From Spirochaetales bacterium (GTDB lineage: Bacteria > Spirochaetota > Leptospiria > Leptospirales > Leptonemataceae), in assembly GCA_024233935.1 (NCBI GenBank), contig JACKOY010000028.1, positions 1 to 46,932 of the forward strand: a stretch of DNA of 46,932 bases, given 5' to 3'. This document shows positions 33,168-41,875 of this stretch, piece after piece. Numbering within the stretch: the stretch's first letter is position 1; the number at the start of each line of letters is the position of its first letter. The notes beneath the pieces are model-generated. The model did not search any database. It was not told the origin of the DNA and saw only the letters and a list, made by a program, of their open reading frames with translations. The position numbers and the translations under genes are program-made.

Positions 33168-34190
33168 CTACTGCGCGAGAAAAGCGCGAATCGCTGCAAG
33201 GCTCTCTTCCGGCTTTTCTCCGAGCATCGTGTGGCCGGCGCCTTCAATCACAACGAGCCTGACTCTCGGAAACAGCGCGGCGTGGCGCTCCTGAATGTCC
33301 GGACCGACGATCGTGTTGCAGTCTCCGGTCAGTAGGAGCGTATTCCCACGAAAATTCTCAATGCCCGCGCTCAGATCCCGACTCATCCCACCGTCGCTCA
33401 GCTCACTGCCCATCAGTTGCATATTCGCCCGCGCTCCAAATCGTTTTGTTTGCAACCGGGCGGTGTGCATGTCCCGGTTACAATAATAACCGGCGATCGG
33501 GCTTTCTGGCATCGGCGCGGAAGCCAGAGACAGCATGGCTGCATCCACAGCCGCGTCATTGTCCGGACCCGAAACGTGAAGATATGTATAGAAGGCGCGG
33601 CCCAGTGCCCGGAAAGTTGCCCAGCTTAGAGCGGGCATCATGTTGTTCGTTCGCTCAAGATACACCCGGCTCAGCTCAGGAGTCAAAAAGCCAGGTTCCG
33701 CCAGCACCAAATTAGAAACGCGTTCGGGATGCTGTGCCGTAAAGGCGGTGGCGAGCATAGCGCCCCAGGAATGGCCGAGCAGAATAGCCGGTCGCCCGGG
33801 GGAGTAGTGATCGAGCACCGCCATCAAGTCCGCGAGGTACGTTTCCAGTGTGAGCTGTTCCGAGGGCACCCGGGCCGAGAGCCCCGCGCCGCGTTGATCA
33901 TAAAAAACCAGTCGATAGCGATCCTGCAGGGCTTCCAGATCGCTGAGATAAATAAAATCGTTCCCGGGCCCGCCGGGCAGAATGACGATGACCGGGGACG
34001 TGGCCGGACCGAGCACCCGCACGTGCAGGAGTGTGCCATTCAATTCCACGGATTCAAGGGCCGGGTCTGATTCCACCGTAGCGGGCACGGTGTATTCTCC
34101 GGCCGTTGCCACGTAACCGATGCCGCACGTCCCGATCAGGGCCAGGATTCCGGCTCCGAGCCCGTACAAAACCCGTCGTTTCCAGTTCAT
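33168..34190 (-). CDS. Exported alpha/beta hydrolase, prolyl-iminopeptidase-like
   Basis: The 340-residue product begins MNWKRRVLYGLGAGILALIG, a signal or membrane anchor. The hydrolase core has PGGPGNDFIYL (oxyanion loop HGGPG-type), FYDQRGAGLSAR, the nucleophile LLGHSWGAMLATAF, and GAGHTMLGEKPEESLA at the C-terminus with the catalytic His. The PGGPG and DQRG.G motifs are typical of prolyl iminopeptidases and their S33 relatives. A cap region (about 170-260) lies between strands. The substrate is unknown; it is extracytoplasmic or membrane-tethered. It converges with the BEM46-like gene, leaving an 83-base gap that holds no gene. Confidence 0.85.
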   Translation of the reverse strand: MNWKRRVLYGLGAGILALIGTCGIGYVATAGEYTVPATVESDPALESVELNGTLLHVRVLGPATSPVIVILPGGPGNDFIYLSDLEALQDRYRLVFYDQRGAGLSARVPSEQLTLETYLADLMAVLDHYSPGRPAILLGHSWGAMLATAFTAQHPERVSNLVLAEPGFLTPELSRVYLERTNNMMPALSWATFRALGRAFYTYLHVSGPDNDAAVDAAMLSLASAPMPESPIAGYYCNRDMHTARLQTKRFGARANMQLMGSELSDGGMSRDLSAGIENFRGNTLLLTGDCNTIVGPDIQERHAALFPRVRLVVIEGAGHTMLGEKPEESLAAIRAFLAQ

Positions 34191-34290
34191 ACAGACGAAA
34201 AGACAGACGCGGCCCGCACAGAAAGCCTTTTTTCGAACGTGCCCGCGTCACAGCCCGCAGATTCGGACGCAAAAAAACAGAACTCCATCG

Positions 34291-34320
34291 TTGACATTTG
34301 AGCGCGGTCCAGGGTTTAGA
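34291..34320 (+). promoter_or_regulatory. Candidate promoter of the GMC operon
   Basis: A perfect -35 hexamer TTGACA (34291-34296) is followed after 18 bases by TTTAGA (34315-34320). It would start transcription about 100 bases before the ATG at 34425 of the Tat-exported subunit gene. The -10 is weak and the spacing one base above the optimum. Confidence 0.45.
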
Positions 34321-34424
34321 ATGGCAGACGAAGGCCCGGCATGTGCTGATCGCTTGCAAATAGCAAACGTTGTCAACTCACTGACTCCTCGCACTCGACT
34401 AGACTGGACCTTCAGGAGCAATGC

Positions 34425-34988
34425 ATGTCCGAACTCGAATTAGACCACCGGGCAATCACGATGAATCGAGGCACGTTTCTGCGACGCAGTCTGCAGTTGT
34501 TTGCGGCCTCCTCAATCGTCGTGGGCGGCGGTAGCACCTTAAGATGTCGAGCCGGGGGGCCCTTGCCGGAATTGCGCGGCATCAGCGAGCAGGAATACCA
34601 CAACATGAACGCCCTGGGCGAAGTGTTTTTGGGTGAGCTGCCTTTCGACCTGGACCTGGGAAAGGCCACGGACGATTATATTTACGGTCACCCCTCACCG
34701 ATTGATGTGAAAGAAAACGTGCACGAGCTTGCCGGGGTGCCCTCCTCGTGGCTCGCGGCCTTGCTGCTCGACGCAAGCTTCACAACTCTCGTCTCTCTGG
34801 AACCCGCAGATCGGCGCCTGCGCCTGCTGGGCTGGCGCGACTCGGACTCCGTAATGAAGCGGGGCCTGTTTAACATCATGAAGCAGACCTGCTTCTTTCT
34901 AATGTCGTCGAGCAAAGAGTACGTCGCCATGACCGGTTATAAGATCGATGATGGATTTGTTCCGTATCGATATGTTGCACCGGTCTAA
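34425..34988 (+). CDS. Tat-exported small subunit, gluconate 2-dehydrogenase subunit 3-like
   Basis: The 187-residue product has a twin-arginine-type leader (GTFLRRSLQLFAASSIVVGG), so it may be exported folded. The mature part (ISEQEYHNMNALGEVFLGEL, then DVKENVHELAGVP and SWLAALLLDASFTTL) resembles subunit 3 of gluconate 2-dehydrogenase and related proteins that accompany membrane GMC flavoenzymes. AGGAG lies six bases before the start. It is followed after 35 bases by a GMC oxidoreductase gene, the usual partner order, so the two probably form one oxidase/dehydrogenase complex; the subunit would escort the flavoenzyme through the Tat system. Confidence 0.72.
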   Translation: MSELELDHRAITMNRGTFLRRSLQLFAASSIVVGGGSTLRCRAGGPLPELRGISEQEYHNMNALGEVFLGELPFDLDLGKATDDYIYGHPSPIDVKENVHELAGVPSSWLAALLLDASFTTLVSLEPADRRLRLLGWRDSDSVMKRGLFNIMKQTCFFLMSSSKEYVAMTGYKIDDGFVPYRYVAPV

Positions 34989-35023
34989 CAGCCAATGCTA
35001 ACTCGAATCCGAAGAGGATCACA

Positions 35024-36613
35024 ATGATCTATACCCCCGATACACATCGAAGACTGCGCGCTGAGCAAGGCATCGGAGACCTCTGGGAACTGGAAGCGGA
35101 CGTTTGCATTATTGGCTCGGGCGCGGGAGGCGCAGTGGCCGCCGCCGAACTCTCCCGGGCGGGCTGGAAGGTGGTCTTGATCGAAGAGGGTTCGCACTTC
35201 ATCGGTCAATTCAACAACGACGAATTTGCCATGCAGGTTCGTCTGTATCGCGACGCCGGCTGGGTGCTCAGCGAAAACCAGACTTTGAGCATTCTTCAGG
35301 GGCGCACGCTCGGTGGTTCCACCACCGTCAACTGGCAGACCTCGCTTTATCCCCCGGATTACGTTACGAACGAATGGCGCGATCGTTTTGGGCTTTCTGG
35401 ATACGGACGCGACGAAGCAAGCGGCGAGTTTGTCGAAGAAGTCCATCAGCGCCTTGGTGTACGTCTGGTTCCCGACCACCTGGTGAATCGCAATAACCGC
35501 ATACTGCTTGAGGGCGGTCGACGCCTGGGTCTGCATCCCCACCGCCTGCGCAACAACAACGCGGGCAAGTGCGTGGGGCTTGGCCGGTGCGGTCTGGGTT
35601 GCCCCATCAACGCGAAGCAATCGACCTTTCTGACCTGGATTCCCGACGCAGTTCAGGCGGGCGCTATCGTCGCTCCCAACATGCGGGCCGAAAGCATTGA
35701 GGACGGAGATGTAAAGACGGTACACGCAGTGTTTACGCCGGACCCCTTTGCAGAAACGCCACCCGGCGTGATTCAGGAAATGCGCATTCATGCTCCGGTG
35801 GTTGTGGTCAGCGCCGGAGCCCTGGAAGGCCCGGCCCTCTTGCAGCGCAGTGGCCTGGGCAACGACTGGGTCGGACGAAATCTCAAGGTTCATCCTACCT
35901 CGCAGATCCTGGCCCGCTTTGACTACGAAGTGGATATGTGGCACGGTCCACCCCAGTCGATCATGATTGAGGACGGGCACAACCAGGAGGGCACCGGCTA
36001 CGGATTCTGGCTGGAGGTCTCGCCGCTAAGACCGAGTCTGACCGCCGCCGCCATGCCGCTACTCGGGGATCGAGCGATCGAAGAACTGCGGGATTACCGG
36101 AAACTGAGCGCCGGTATCTGCCTGGTGCGCGACGGCGCGGACGGTGAAACGGCCGGGCGCGTGTCCTGGTCCGGCGGAAAACGCAAGATCGAGTATACGA
36201 TGACGCCCACCGACGCGCGCAACATGCTTCGCGGATTGAAAATGCTGGCGGAAGTGCAGGCCGCCGCCGGTGCAAAAGAACTGATCTTTCCCTTCTTCGA
36301 TATGGAAGAGCCGCTCCCGGTAACTCCCGAAAGCAACTTTGACTGGATCCTGTCAAAGAGCACGGCTACAAATACCTTTGGTGTTTTCTCTGCGCATCCC
36401 CACGGTTCCATTCAGGCTGCTGACAATTCGGCCCGCGGTGCGATCAATCCCGACTTTGAGCTCTACGGCCATCGCAATATATTCGTCATGGACGCCTGCT
36501 GGATTCCGACCGGACTCTCGGTGAATCCGCAAATCACAACCATGAGCGCCGCCCTGCGCGCCGCCCGCAAACTTGCGTCCCAGAAAGGGGAGCGCCTTCT
36601 GGACAGCGCCTGA
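35024..36613 (+). CDS. GMC-family FAD oxidoreductase
   Basis: The 529-residue flavoenzyme has the FAD motif VCIIGSGAGGAVAAAEL (about residues 26-42) followed by VVLIEEG, the second signature LGGSTTVNWQTS, and a Cys-rich loop GKCVGLGRCGLGCPINAKQS also found in long-chain alcohol oxidases. The C-terminal GMC_oxred_C motif has HPHGSIQAADNSARGAI and the catalytic His/Asn region SVNPQITTMSAALRAAR. It oxidises an alcohol or sugar-like substrate; the electron acceptor is unknown, and the small Tat subunit upstream suggests a periplasmic, membrane-linked dehydrogenase. GAGGA lies six bases before the ATG. Confidence 0.9.
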   Translation: MIYTPDTHRRLRAEQGIGDLWELEADVCIIGSGAGGAVAAAELSRAGWKVVLIEEGSHFIGQFNNDEFAMQVRLYRDAGWVLSENQTLSILQGRTLGGSTTVNWQTSLYPPDYVTNEWRDRFGLSGYGRDEASGEFVEEVHQRLGVRLVPDHLVNRNNRILLEGGRRLGLHPHRLRNNNAGKCVGLGRCGLGCPINAKQSTFLTWIPDAVQAGAIVAPNMRAESIEDGDVKTVHAVFTPDPFAETPPGVIQEMRIHAPVVVVSAGALEGPALLQRSGLGNDWVGRNLKVHPTSQILARFDYEVDMWHGPPQSIMIEDGHNQEGTGYGFWLEVSPLRPSLTAAAMPLLGDRAIEELRDYRKLSAGICLVRDGADGETAGRVSWSGGKRKIEYTMTPTDARNMLRGLKMLAEVQAAAGAKELIFPFFDMEEPLPVTPESNFDWILSKSTATNTFGVFSAHPHGSIQAADNSARGAINPDFELYGHRNIFVMDACWIPTGLSVNPQITTMSAALRAARKLASQKGERLLDSA

Positions 36614-36732
36614 GGCTGGAAGTTCGCGGGCGCAAAGATCCATCCCGGGCGAAGCTCGTTGTAGCACACCGGGACCGGGGTCGATGTTCGGTCGCACCAG
36701 TGCACGCGCGACGCACGCCTTGAGTTCGGCTG

Positions 36733-37743
36733 CTAACCCCCGACTTCGAGCACCACGCGATGACGCCCCTTTCCGGCTTCCAGATGTGCAAGGGCCTCGT
36801 TGACCTGCTCGATGGGAAAAGTCTCCGTTACCGGGGCGATATTGTGAAGTGCACAGAACTCCAGCATGCGGACCGCCGTTCTGGGGCTACCGAGCGGTGA
36901 ACCGGAAACAGATTTTTGCGAACCGATCAGGGCGAAGGCGGGCACCGGAATGGGTTCCAGGACCGCCCCGACGAAGTGCATGCGGCCGCGCGGCTTGAGG
37001 CATGCCAGATAGGCATTCCAATCCAGGGGCACATTGGCGGTGACCAACAAGAAGTCCAGAGTTCCGGCCGCGCGCTTCAGCGCTCGCGAGTCGGTCGAAT
37101 TCACGACAGAGTGCGCGCCCAATTTGCGGGCTTCTTCGAACTTTGATCCGCTCGAAGAAAAGGCAGTCACGTGACAACCCCAGGCCTTCAGGAACTGCAA
37201 GGCCAGGTGGCCCAGTCCCCCGACACCGATTACGCCAACGCTGTGCGTGGGTTTCACGTCGAACTGCAGGATCGGGTTGAATACCGTAAGCCCGCCACAG
37301 AACAACGGCCCCACTTTTGCCGCGTCAAGTGTGTCGGGCACGGGAACCGCCCATAGTTCCTGACAGCGAACCCGATTTGCAAAAGCGCCGTGCCGTCCCA
37401 CAATGGTTTGGGCCGGGTTGTCCGTACAGAGATTGTGGTCACCTTCAAGACACGATCTGCAATGCAAACATGACGCGGCAAACCACCCCAGGCCCACACG
37501 ATCGCCGGGCTTGAGCCGGGCAACGGCGTCACCAGTCGCAACGATCTTTCCGACCGCCTCGTGGCCCGGCACCAGCGGATACTTTGCGTTGCCCCATTCA
37601 TTGTGAAGCATCGAGAGGTCCGAGTGGCAGATGCCGCAATACTCGACCGCGATCTCGACTTCGTCGGACTTTAGAGGACCTGGATCGTACTCGAAAGGTT
37701 TGAGCTGACCGCCGGCCTCCATTGCTGCATATGCCTGAATCAT
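36733..37743 (-). CDS. Zinc-dependent alcohol dehydrogenase (cinnamyl-alcohol/YahK-type)
   Basis: The 336-residue enzyme has catalytic zinc ligands in CGICHSDL and GHEAVGKI, the four structural-zinc cysteines in CLHCRSCLEGDHNLC, and the Rossmann motif GVIGVGGLGHLALQFL. The next strand has SSSGSKFEEAR, in which Ser rather than Asp favours NADP(H). These features place it with the YahK/Adh cinnamyl-alcohol dehydrogenase group that reduces aldehydes. The start at 37743 has GGAGG five bases upstream; an open frame runs upstream to 37782. It converges with the GMC gene and may handle an alcohol/aldehyde pair connected with it, which is inference. Confidence 0.9.
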   Translation of the reverse strand: MIQAYAAMEAGGQLKPFEYDPGPLKSDEVEIAVEYCGICHSDLSMLHNEWGNAKYPLVPGHEAVGKIVATGDAVARLKPGDRVGLGWFAASCLHCRSCLEGDHNLCTDNPAQTIVGRHGAFANRVRCQELWAVPVPDTLDAAKVGPLFCGGLTVFNPILQFDVKPTHSVGVIGVGGLGHLALQFLKAWGCHVTAFSSSGSKFEEARKLGAHSVVNSTDSRALKRAAGTLDFLLVTANVPLDWNAYLACLKPRGRMHFVGAVLEPIPVPAFALIGSQKSVSGSPLGSPRTAVRMLEFCALHNIAPVTETFPIEQVNEALAHLEAGKGRHRVVLEVGG

Positions 37744-37990
37744 GTGGGCCTCCATCGCCATTCGACGATGGCTTTGGCCCAATGAAGGCTACCAGTCTTT
37801 TTCTGAATTTTCGCGTATACACAAACGAGGTCCCAACCTTTGACGACGGCGGTCGATAGCCTCGCGTTTCGCCGGCGCGAGGGGGGCGTGCGGCCGCCCG
37901 GGGAAGCGTCAAGGCCGCCGAACGAAAGTGCGCCGGCGCGGAATTGCGGAGCGGTGCGAAACCCACGGCTTTCCCGGGCGTCCCATCTCC

Positions 37991-38290
37991 ATGGCGTTCG
38001 AGCGAGCAGCAGGAATCCAGGTGACCGACGAGAGCGGCTATCAGGCGTATCGTGACGGTATGCTTCCGATTCTTGCGCGTTATGGTGGCGCATTTCGCTA
38101 TGACTTTCGCGTGAGCGAGGTCTTGAAAGCGGACACTGCGCAACCGATCAATCGCGTGTTTCTGCTGCGTTTTCCGGACGCAGCCGCGAAGGAAGCCTTC
38201 TTTGCCGATCCGGAGTATAAGAAGGTCCGCGAACGTTTTCTGGTTTCCTCGGTGAGTTCGGTGACGACGCTCGCCGAGTACGAGATCTGA
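37991..38290 (+). CDS. DUF1330-like small protein
   Basis: This product of 99 residues begins MAFERAAGIQVTDESGYQAY and has the DUF1330 (dimeric alpha/beta barrel) pattern: ILARYGGAFRYDFRVSEVL, RVFLLRFPDAAAKEAFF and DPEYKKVRERF. The function of DUF1330 proteins is unknown; they resemble ferredoxin-like dimers that bind small aromatic or enol compounds. The ATG at 37991 fits the family length; the in-frame extension to 37928 looks non-coding. It ends two bases before the MOSC gene, so the two are co-transcribed. A 7-bp hairpin (CCTCGCG...CGCGAGG, 37860-37882) lies in the leader region. Confidence 0.78.
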   Translation: MAFERAAGIQVTDESGYQAYRDGMLPILARYGGAFRYDFRVSEVLKADTAQPINRVFLLRFPDAAAKEAFFADPEYKKVRERFLVSSVSSVTTLAEYEI

Positions 38291-38292
38291 AT

Positions 38293-39102
38293 ATGCTTAA
38301 TGGCACGCTGTCCAGGATTCGTATTTATCCCATCAAGTCCCTGGATCCCGTAGACCTCACGCGGGCCCGGGTCGGTTCGCGATCGCTGCTGTACGACCGA
38401 TCCATGGCAATCGTAGCCGACGACGGGCGCTATGTAAACGGCAAGCGTACCGGACGCGTCAATCAATTGCAGGCCGACTACGATCTGGACAACAAAAGGG
38501 TTTGGTTCTCCCGGCGCGGGCAACCAGAAAGGCACGGCTTCCACTGGCACGAAGATCAAATCGCCGTCGAACAATATCTTTCAGATTTTTTCGAAATGAA
38601 CGTGCGCCTGGCCTATAGCGATCGAGGCGAACTGATGGACATGCCCGATGCAAGCAGCGTAACTGTTCTGAGTAGCGCCTCACTGGAGTCGTTCTTGCCG
38701 GACATGCCCGGCAAAACCCTGGAAGACCTGCGCCTCCGGTTTCGCGCAAACCTGGAAATCGAGGGGATACCCGCTTTTGGGGAAGAGGAGCTATGCAGCG
38801 AACCCGGAAGCGGCGTGCGCTTTCAAATCGGTGAGGTTGAAATGATCGGCATCAGTCCGCGCGCCCGCTGCAACGTGCCGCCCCGTGATCCCTTCACGGG
38901 CGAAACCGATAAGAGCTTCATCAAGTCCATGATCCAGAGCCGGGCCGCCACTTTGCCTGCCGGCAGTCGTATTCCGGAGTATGGCAGCCTCTACTATCTA
39001 ACCGTAAACGTTCTGATCCCCGACGGCCAGGAGACAAAGAGCCTTTCGGTGGGCGATCGCGTGCGCGTTCTGGGCCCGGTCCAATTCGAGCAAGCCGGAT
39101 GA
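38293..39102 (+). CDS. MOSC-domain protein (MTARC/YcbX-like)
   Basis: The 269-residue product has an N-terminal MOSC beta-barrel (GTLSRIRIYPIKSLDPVDLT, ending near residue 110) and a C-terminal MOSC domain (about 120-265) with FRANLEIEGIPAFGEEEL and the conserved Cys in ISPRARCNVPPRDPFTGE, which resembles the Mo-cofactor-binding Cys of mARC and YcbX. Such proteins reduce N-hydroxylated compounds using molybdenum cofactor. It follows the DUF1330 gene by two bases and precedes a hypothetical gene by 16. Molybdenum cofactor synthesis genes are not in the window. Confidence 0.85.
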   Translation: MLNGTLSRIRIYPIKSLDPVDLTRARVGSRSLLYDRSMAIVADDGRYVNGKRTGRVNQLQADYDLDNKRVWFSRRGQPERHGFHWHEDQIAVEQYLSDFFEMNVRLAYSDRGELMDMPDASSVTVLSSASLESFLPDMPGKTLEDLRLRFRANLEIEGIPAFGEEELCSEPGSGVRFQIGEVEMIGISPRARCNVPPRDPFTGETDKSFIKSMIQSRAATLPAGSRIPEYGSLYYLTVNVLIPDGQETKSLSVGDRVRVLGPVQFEQAG

Positions 39103-39118
39103 CCGGCGAGACAAAACG

Positions 39119-39628
39119 ATGGGCGCCCTGACTGAGTTCGAGAGATACCGGCGCGGCTACCCGGAAATCATGCAGGCCGCCCGCGACGTTCTGGAGTTTG
39201 TGTTCGAGCATGCGTCTCCCGTCGCGTTTCCACGGATGTTGTACTGGATGCAGAAAGAACACAATCGGGGAAGCATTGACCTGTACCAGAACTGTCTGAT
39301 TGTTTCGCTGTCAGGTTCCGAGTTTTTCGAAAGCGCAGAAGATATTAGGGGGCCCACAATACCCATGCATTCGGTCCGCGTCTATCGCTGTCTTCGCACG
39401 GCGCAGATCTGGATACGGACAAGTTACGAATTTCGCATGCTGGCGTTCCAGGAGCGCCTGTGGCCGCGAGATGCGCCTTTCGCTGGCATGAAGACAATTG
39501 GAGCTGCGTTGCCAGATCACAAACCGCATAGCAAAGACTTTTATGCGACCGTTGGTCAGGAACCTCCACGGGCCGGCCAACTCAGTCTGCAAGAGTGGAA
39601 AGAGTTCCTGCTGGAAACGCAAGGTTAA
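39119..39628 (+). CDS. Conserved-looking protein of unknown function
   Basis: This 169-residue soluble protein has no signal or membrane segment. It opens with a helical segment (TEFERYRRGYPEIMQAARDV and LEFVFEH) and has mixed alpha/beta content with many aromatics (MLYWMQKEH, IWIRTSYEFRML). I do not recognise a family. The spacing of 16 bases from the MOSC gene suggests an operon with DUF1330 and MOSC; the role is unknown. Confidence 0.65.
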   Translation: MGALTEFERYRRGYPEIMQAARDVLEFVFEHASPVAFPRMLYWMQKEHNRGSIDLYQNCLIVSLSGSEFFESAEDIRGPTIPMHSVRVYRCLRTAQIWIRTSYEFRMLAFQERLWPRDAPFAGMKTIGAALPDHKPHSKDFYATVGQEPPRAGQLSLQEWKEFLLETQG

Positions 39629-39641
39629 GAGGGGCGCCCCG

Positions 39642-39890
39642 GTGCTACGCACCGTCGGGCTGCTTCGGGCTCCGCGTTTGCTTCGGTCTTCGCTTCGCGA
39701 AGACTCGCATGGCGACCCTGCGCATCCCTGGCGCGCCGGGAGCCTGTTCCTATTCACCATTCCGTTCTGCGCGATCTTGCTTGCGTTCATCTATTCCTTT
39801 GCACTTAATCGAAACGTCCTGGCATTCCTGTCCCGGCAGAAAGCGGAGCGTCTTGCGCTGGAAGCGCAGGCCGAAGCCGATCAGGGTTAA
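39642..39890 (+). CDS. Small single-pass membrane protein (tentative)
   Basis: An 82-codon frame with a GTG start at 39642 (AGAGGGG about seven bases upstream) encodes a basic Leu/Arg-rich N-terminus, one strong membrane helix (SLFLFTIPFCAILLAFIYSF) and a charged helical tail (LSRQKAERLALEAQAEA). The helix and tail look like a real small membrane protein; the first 25 residues are less convincing, so the start is uncertain. A perfect 8-bp hairpin (GTCTTCGC-TTC-GCGAAGAC, 39686-39704) lies inside the proposed N-terminus, which argues for some caution. Confidence 0.4.
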   Translation: MLRTVGLLRAPRLLRSSLREDSHGDPAHPWRAGSLFLFTIPFCAILLAFIYSFALNRNVLAFLSRQKAERLALEAQAEADQG

Positions 39891-39894
39891 CCGG

Positions 39895-40353
39895 CTATAC
39901 CGGCGTACGAATCTCTTGCAGTTCGGCCTTGATTTCTTCGAGGATCCCGCGGAAGGCGCGCTCTCCGGTCCAGGCCGCGAACGGCGCAAAGACCGCTCCC
40001 AGGAGCGGCACATCCAGCTCAAATCTGCTTTCCCATGTTACGAGGGTCCGGTGAGGGCCGACGCTGGTGAGGCGAATGCTGCCGTATTCGTGTCGGATGG
40101 GTGCGTTGCATTCTCGAATCAGATAGTCCAGGCGCAGCGGGGGTTCATAGTGTGTTATTTCTTCTCGAAATACAATCGGGCCAGCCCGCAATTCGCGCAG
40201 AGCTCCGACGCCGTTCTTGTTCTCGCGGCCTTCCTCCAGGAGTCGCGAGGCATCGATCGAACGGAAACGCTGGTAGTCCGCATGATTCTGAAGCCGATCA
40301 AAAATGGGTTCCGCATGGGAAGCAATCTCGACCTCAATGTAAATACGTGCCAT
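39895..40353 (-). CDS. SRPBCC/START-like ligand-binding protein
   Basis: The 152-residue product starts MARIYIEVEIASHAEPIFDR and has the SRPBCC (polyketide-cyclase/CoxG-like) pattern: N-terminal strand, two helices, then strands GPIVFREEITHYEPPLRLDY, GSIRLTSVGPHRTLVTWESR and a long C-terminal helix (FRGILEEIKAELQEI). These folds hold hydrophobic ligands in a cavity. The ATG at 40353 has a weak ribosome site; the open frame upstream to 40584 has no family likeness. The ligand is unknown. A stretch of about 260 bases up to the DUF4336 gene shows no other gene. Confidence 0.82.
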   Translation of the reverse strand: MARIYIEVEIASHAEPIFDRLQNHADYQRFRSIDASRLLEEGRENKNGVGALRELRAGPIVFREEITHYEPPLRLDYLIRECNAPIRHEYGSIRLTSVGPHRTLVTWESRFELDVPLLGAVFAPFAAWTGERAFRGILEEIKAELQEIRTPV

Positions 40354-40617
40354 GGCATAAAGTGCCAGGTGTCGGATGAACCCGCAAGGATTTCTAACGT
40401 GCGGCGCGCTCTTACCGAACTGAAATGGACCGGGAATTACACTGATGGCCATTTCTTCAGATCCCCGAACCCTGGTCGCAGCTCCTGGATTAGAACGATA
40501 CCGTGAATCGCTGACTCGTGGAGGGAGACCCTGCTCATGGGCCTCGCCTTTGCGTCGGTGGATTGTCTGGCAGGTTGCAAACACAATCCCGCCCGAAACT
40601 GCAGACAGCCCGGACCC

Positions 40618-41307
40618 TTACAACAACCAGCGAAACGACTTTTCAATAAAGGCGACGCCATCGCTCGACTGCCAGTCTCCGTGGGCTACGATAACTCTTT
40701 GAGGTTGTAGTGCGAGCAGTCGATGAAGCCGCTCGCGATCGGCGCGGCGTCTGATCCAGCTCAGGCGCCACTCCAGTGGCGCAAAACCATCAGTAATCTT
40801 CCAGAGGCGGGCGATCGTACGCTTCCATCGGCTCCAGTGTGTATGTAGAAAGGTCTCGGTGAGAGTCTGGCAGGAGTCCGCAAAGATCGCGGTCTTTGAG
40901 GGGCGGTGGAAAAATACAATCTCATCCAGCAGCGGAGAACCGCACAGCCAGAACTGTTCGATCTGGTCGGACCAGGCGACGGGCGCAAAATCTGTGAGCG
41001 GCGGCTCGAAATTCAGGTCTTTGCGTTTCTGGATGGTCGAAAGCGGTCCCCACAGGCGAGCTTCCGGATACGTTTCGTGCCAGTCGCCCAGAAACAAATG
41101 GTGCAGTTTGTTCGGGCTTACCAGGTGAGCCACGTCGCCCAGAGCATCTACTTCATGGCGCAGGGATTCATGGAGCACCACCGGCGACCAGATCCACAGC
41201 TGGCGATTGGGAAGGCGCACGACGACCGATCGCGTAGGATAGGGAAACCCGTAGAAGTTCACCGGCCCGCCATCGACAATCCAGACGTCGGAAGCGACTT
41301 CAATCAC
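40618..41307 (-). CDS. DUF4336 protein (metallo-beta-lactamase-fold-like)
   Basis: The 229-residue protein matches DUF4336 as I recall it. It shows the RSVVVRLPNRQLWIWSPVVL strand block, VAHLVSPNKLHHLFLGDWHE, YPEARLWGPLSTIQKRKDL, EIVFFHRPSKTAIFADSCQT and the C-terminal VIVAHGDWQ. The conserved His residues sit at positions where MBL-fold enzymes bind metals, but the canonical HxHxDH motif is absent. The start is GTG at 41307 with GGGG close upstream. The function is unknown. It is on the same strand as the SRPBCC gene, separated by about 264 bases, and is followed upstream by a membrane protein gene. Confidence 0.78.
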   Translation of the reverse strand: MIEVASDVWIVDGGPVNFYGFPYPTRSVVVRLPNRQLWIWSPVVLHESLRHEVDALGDVAHLVSPNKLHHLFLGDWHETYPEARLWGPLSTIQKRKDLNFEPPLTDFAPVAWSDQIEQFWLCGSPLLDEIVFFHRPSKTAIFADSCQTLTETFLHTHWSRWKRTIARLWKITDGFAPLEWRLSWIRRRADRERLHRLLALQPQRVIVAHGDWQSSDGVAFIEKSFRWLL

Positions 41308-41395
41308 AACCCCACAGCTACAGACCGATCCGCATAAAGATCAATGAAAACATGGGCGCCCGCTGCACAAAAACCGCAGACCGAAACAAAATCCG

Positions 41396-41836
41396 CTACC
41401 GACCGGTTCCGCCACCGGCGTTATCGAGCTTATCCACAATCGGAGCCGGCAGACGAATCGTCACGCTGCGACCATCTTTTTGCACTTTGAACTTCTTCAA
41501 CTTCACGAGAAGCCCAAAAGAATCTTGTATATCGGAAATCACATGCCGCGGGATCAGAAGCGCCGGATGCCCGGGACGAAACAGAACAAACGTCGCCAGA
41601 TAGAGCCCCCGCGGACTCGCCGAGACACTGAGCACTCCGCGATACGATACAAGGCCGATCATTCCACCCAGCATGTGCTGGATGTCTGAAGGAGGCTGGC
41701 CCGTAGCAGCAAAATGCCCGGCCAGGAAGTGCCAGCCGCCCACAAACGAAAGCAGAAGAAGAACGCCGCACCACATGCACACAAAGAAGAGCGGTGCAGC
41801 CACCAGAATCAGGGCCAGTGGCGGCGCTTCGTCCAT
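41396..41836 (-). CDS. Small membrane protein of unknown function
   Basis: This 146-residue product has one or two N-terminal membrane segments (LALILVAAPLFFVCMWCGV and LLLLSFVGGWHFL), then a beta-rich cytoplasmic or periplasmic part (VSYRGVLSVSASPRGLYLAT, LLIPRHVISDI, FGLLVKLKKFKV). I do not recognise a family; the C-terminal part could be a small PH-like or beta-barrel domain. It is separated from the DUF4336 gene by 88 bases on the same strand and may be co-transcribed. Confidence 0.7.
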   Translation of the reverse strand: MDEAPPLALILVAAPLFFVCMWCGVLLLLSFVGGWHFLAGHFAATGQPPSDIQHMLGGMIGLVSYRGVLSVSASPRGLYLATFVLFRPGHPALLIPRHVISDIQDSFGLLVKLKKFKVQKDGRSVTIRLPAPIVDKLDNAGGGTGR

Positions 41837-41875
41837 ACCTGAGAATGGGAAACGACCGCCGGCAGTCGAGCGAAA

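Noticed and set aside
40354..40617. Possible small gene between the SRPBCC and DUF4336 genes.
   Set aside because: Frames on both strands lack ribosome sites and recognisable composition; it looks like plain intergenic sequence.
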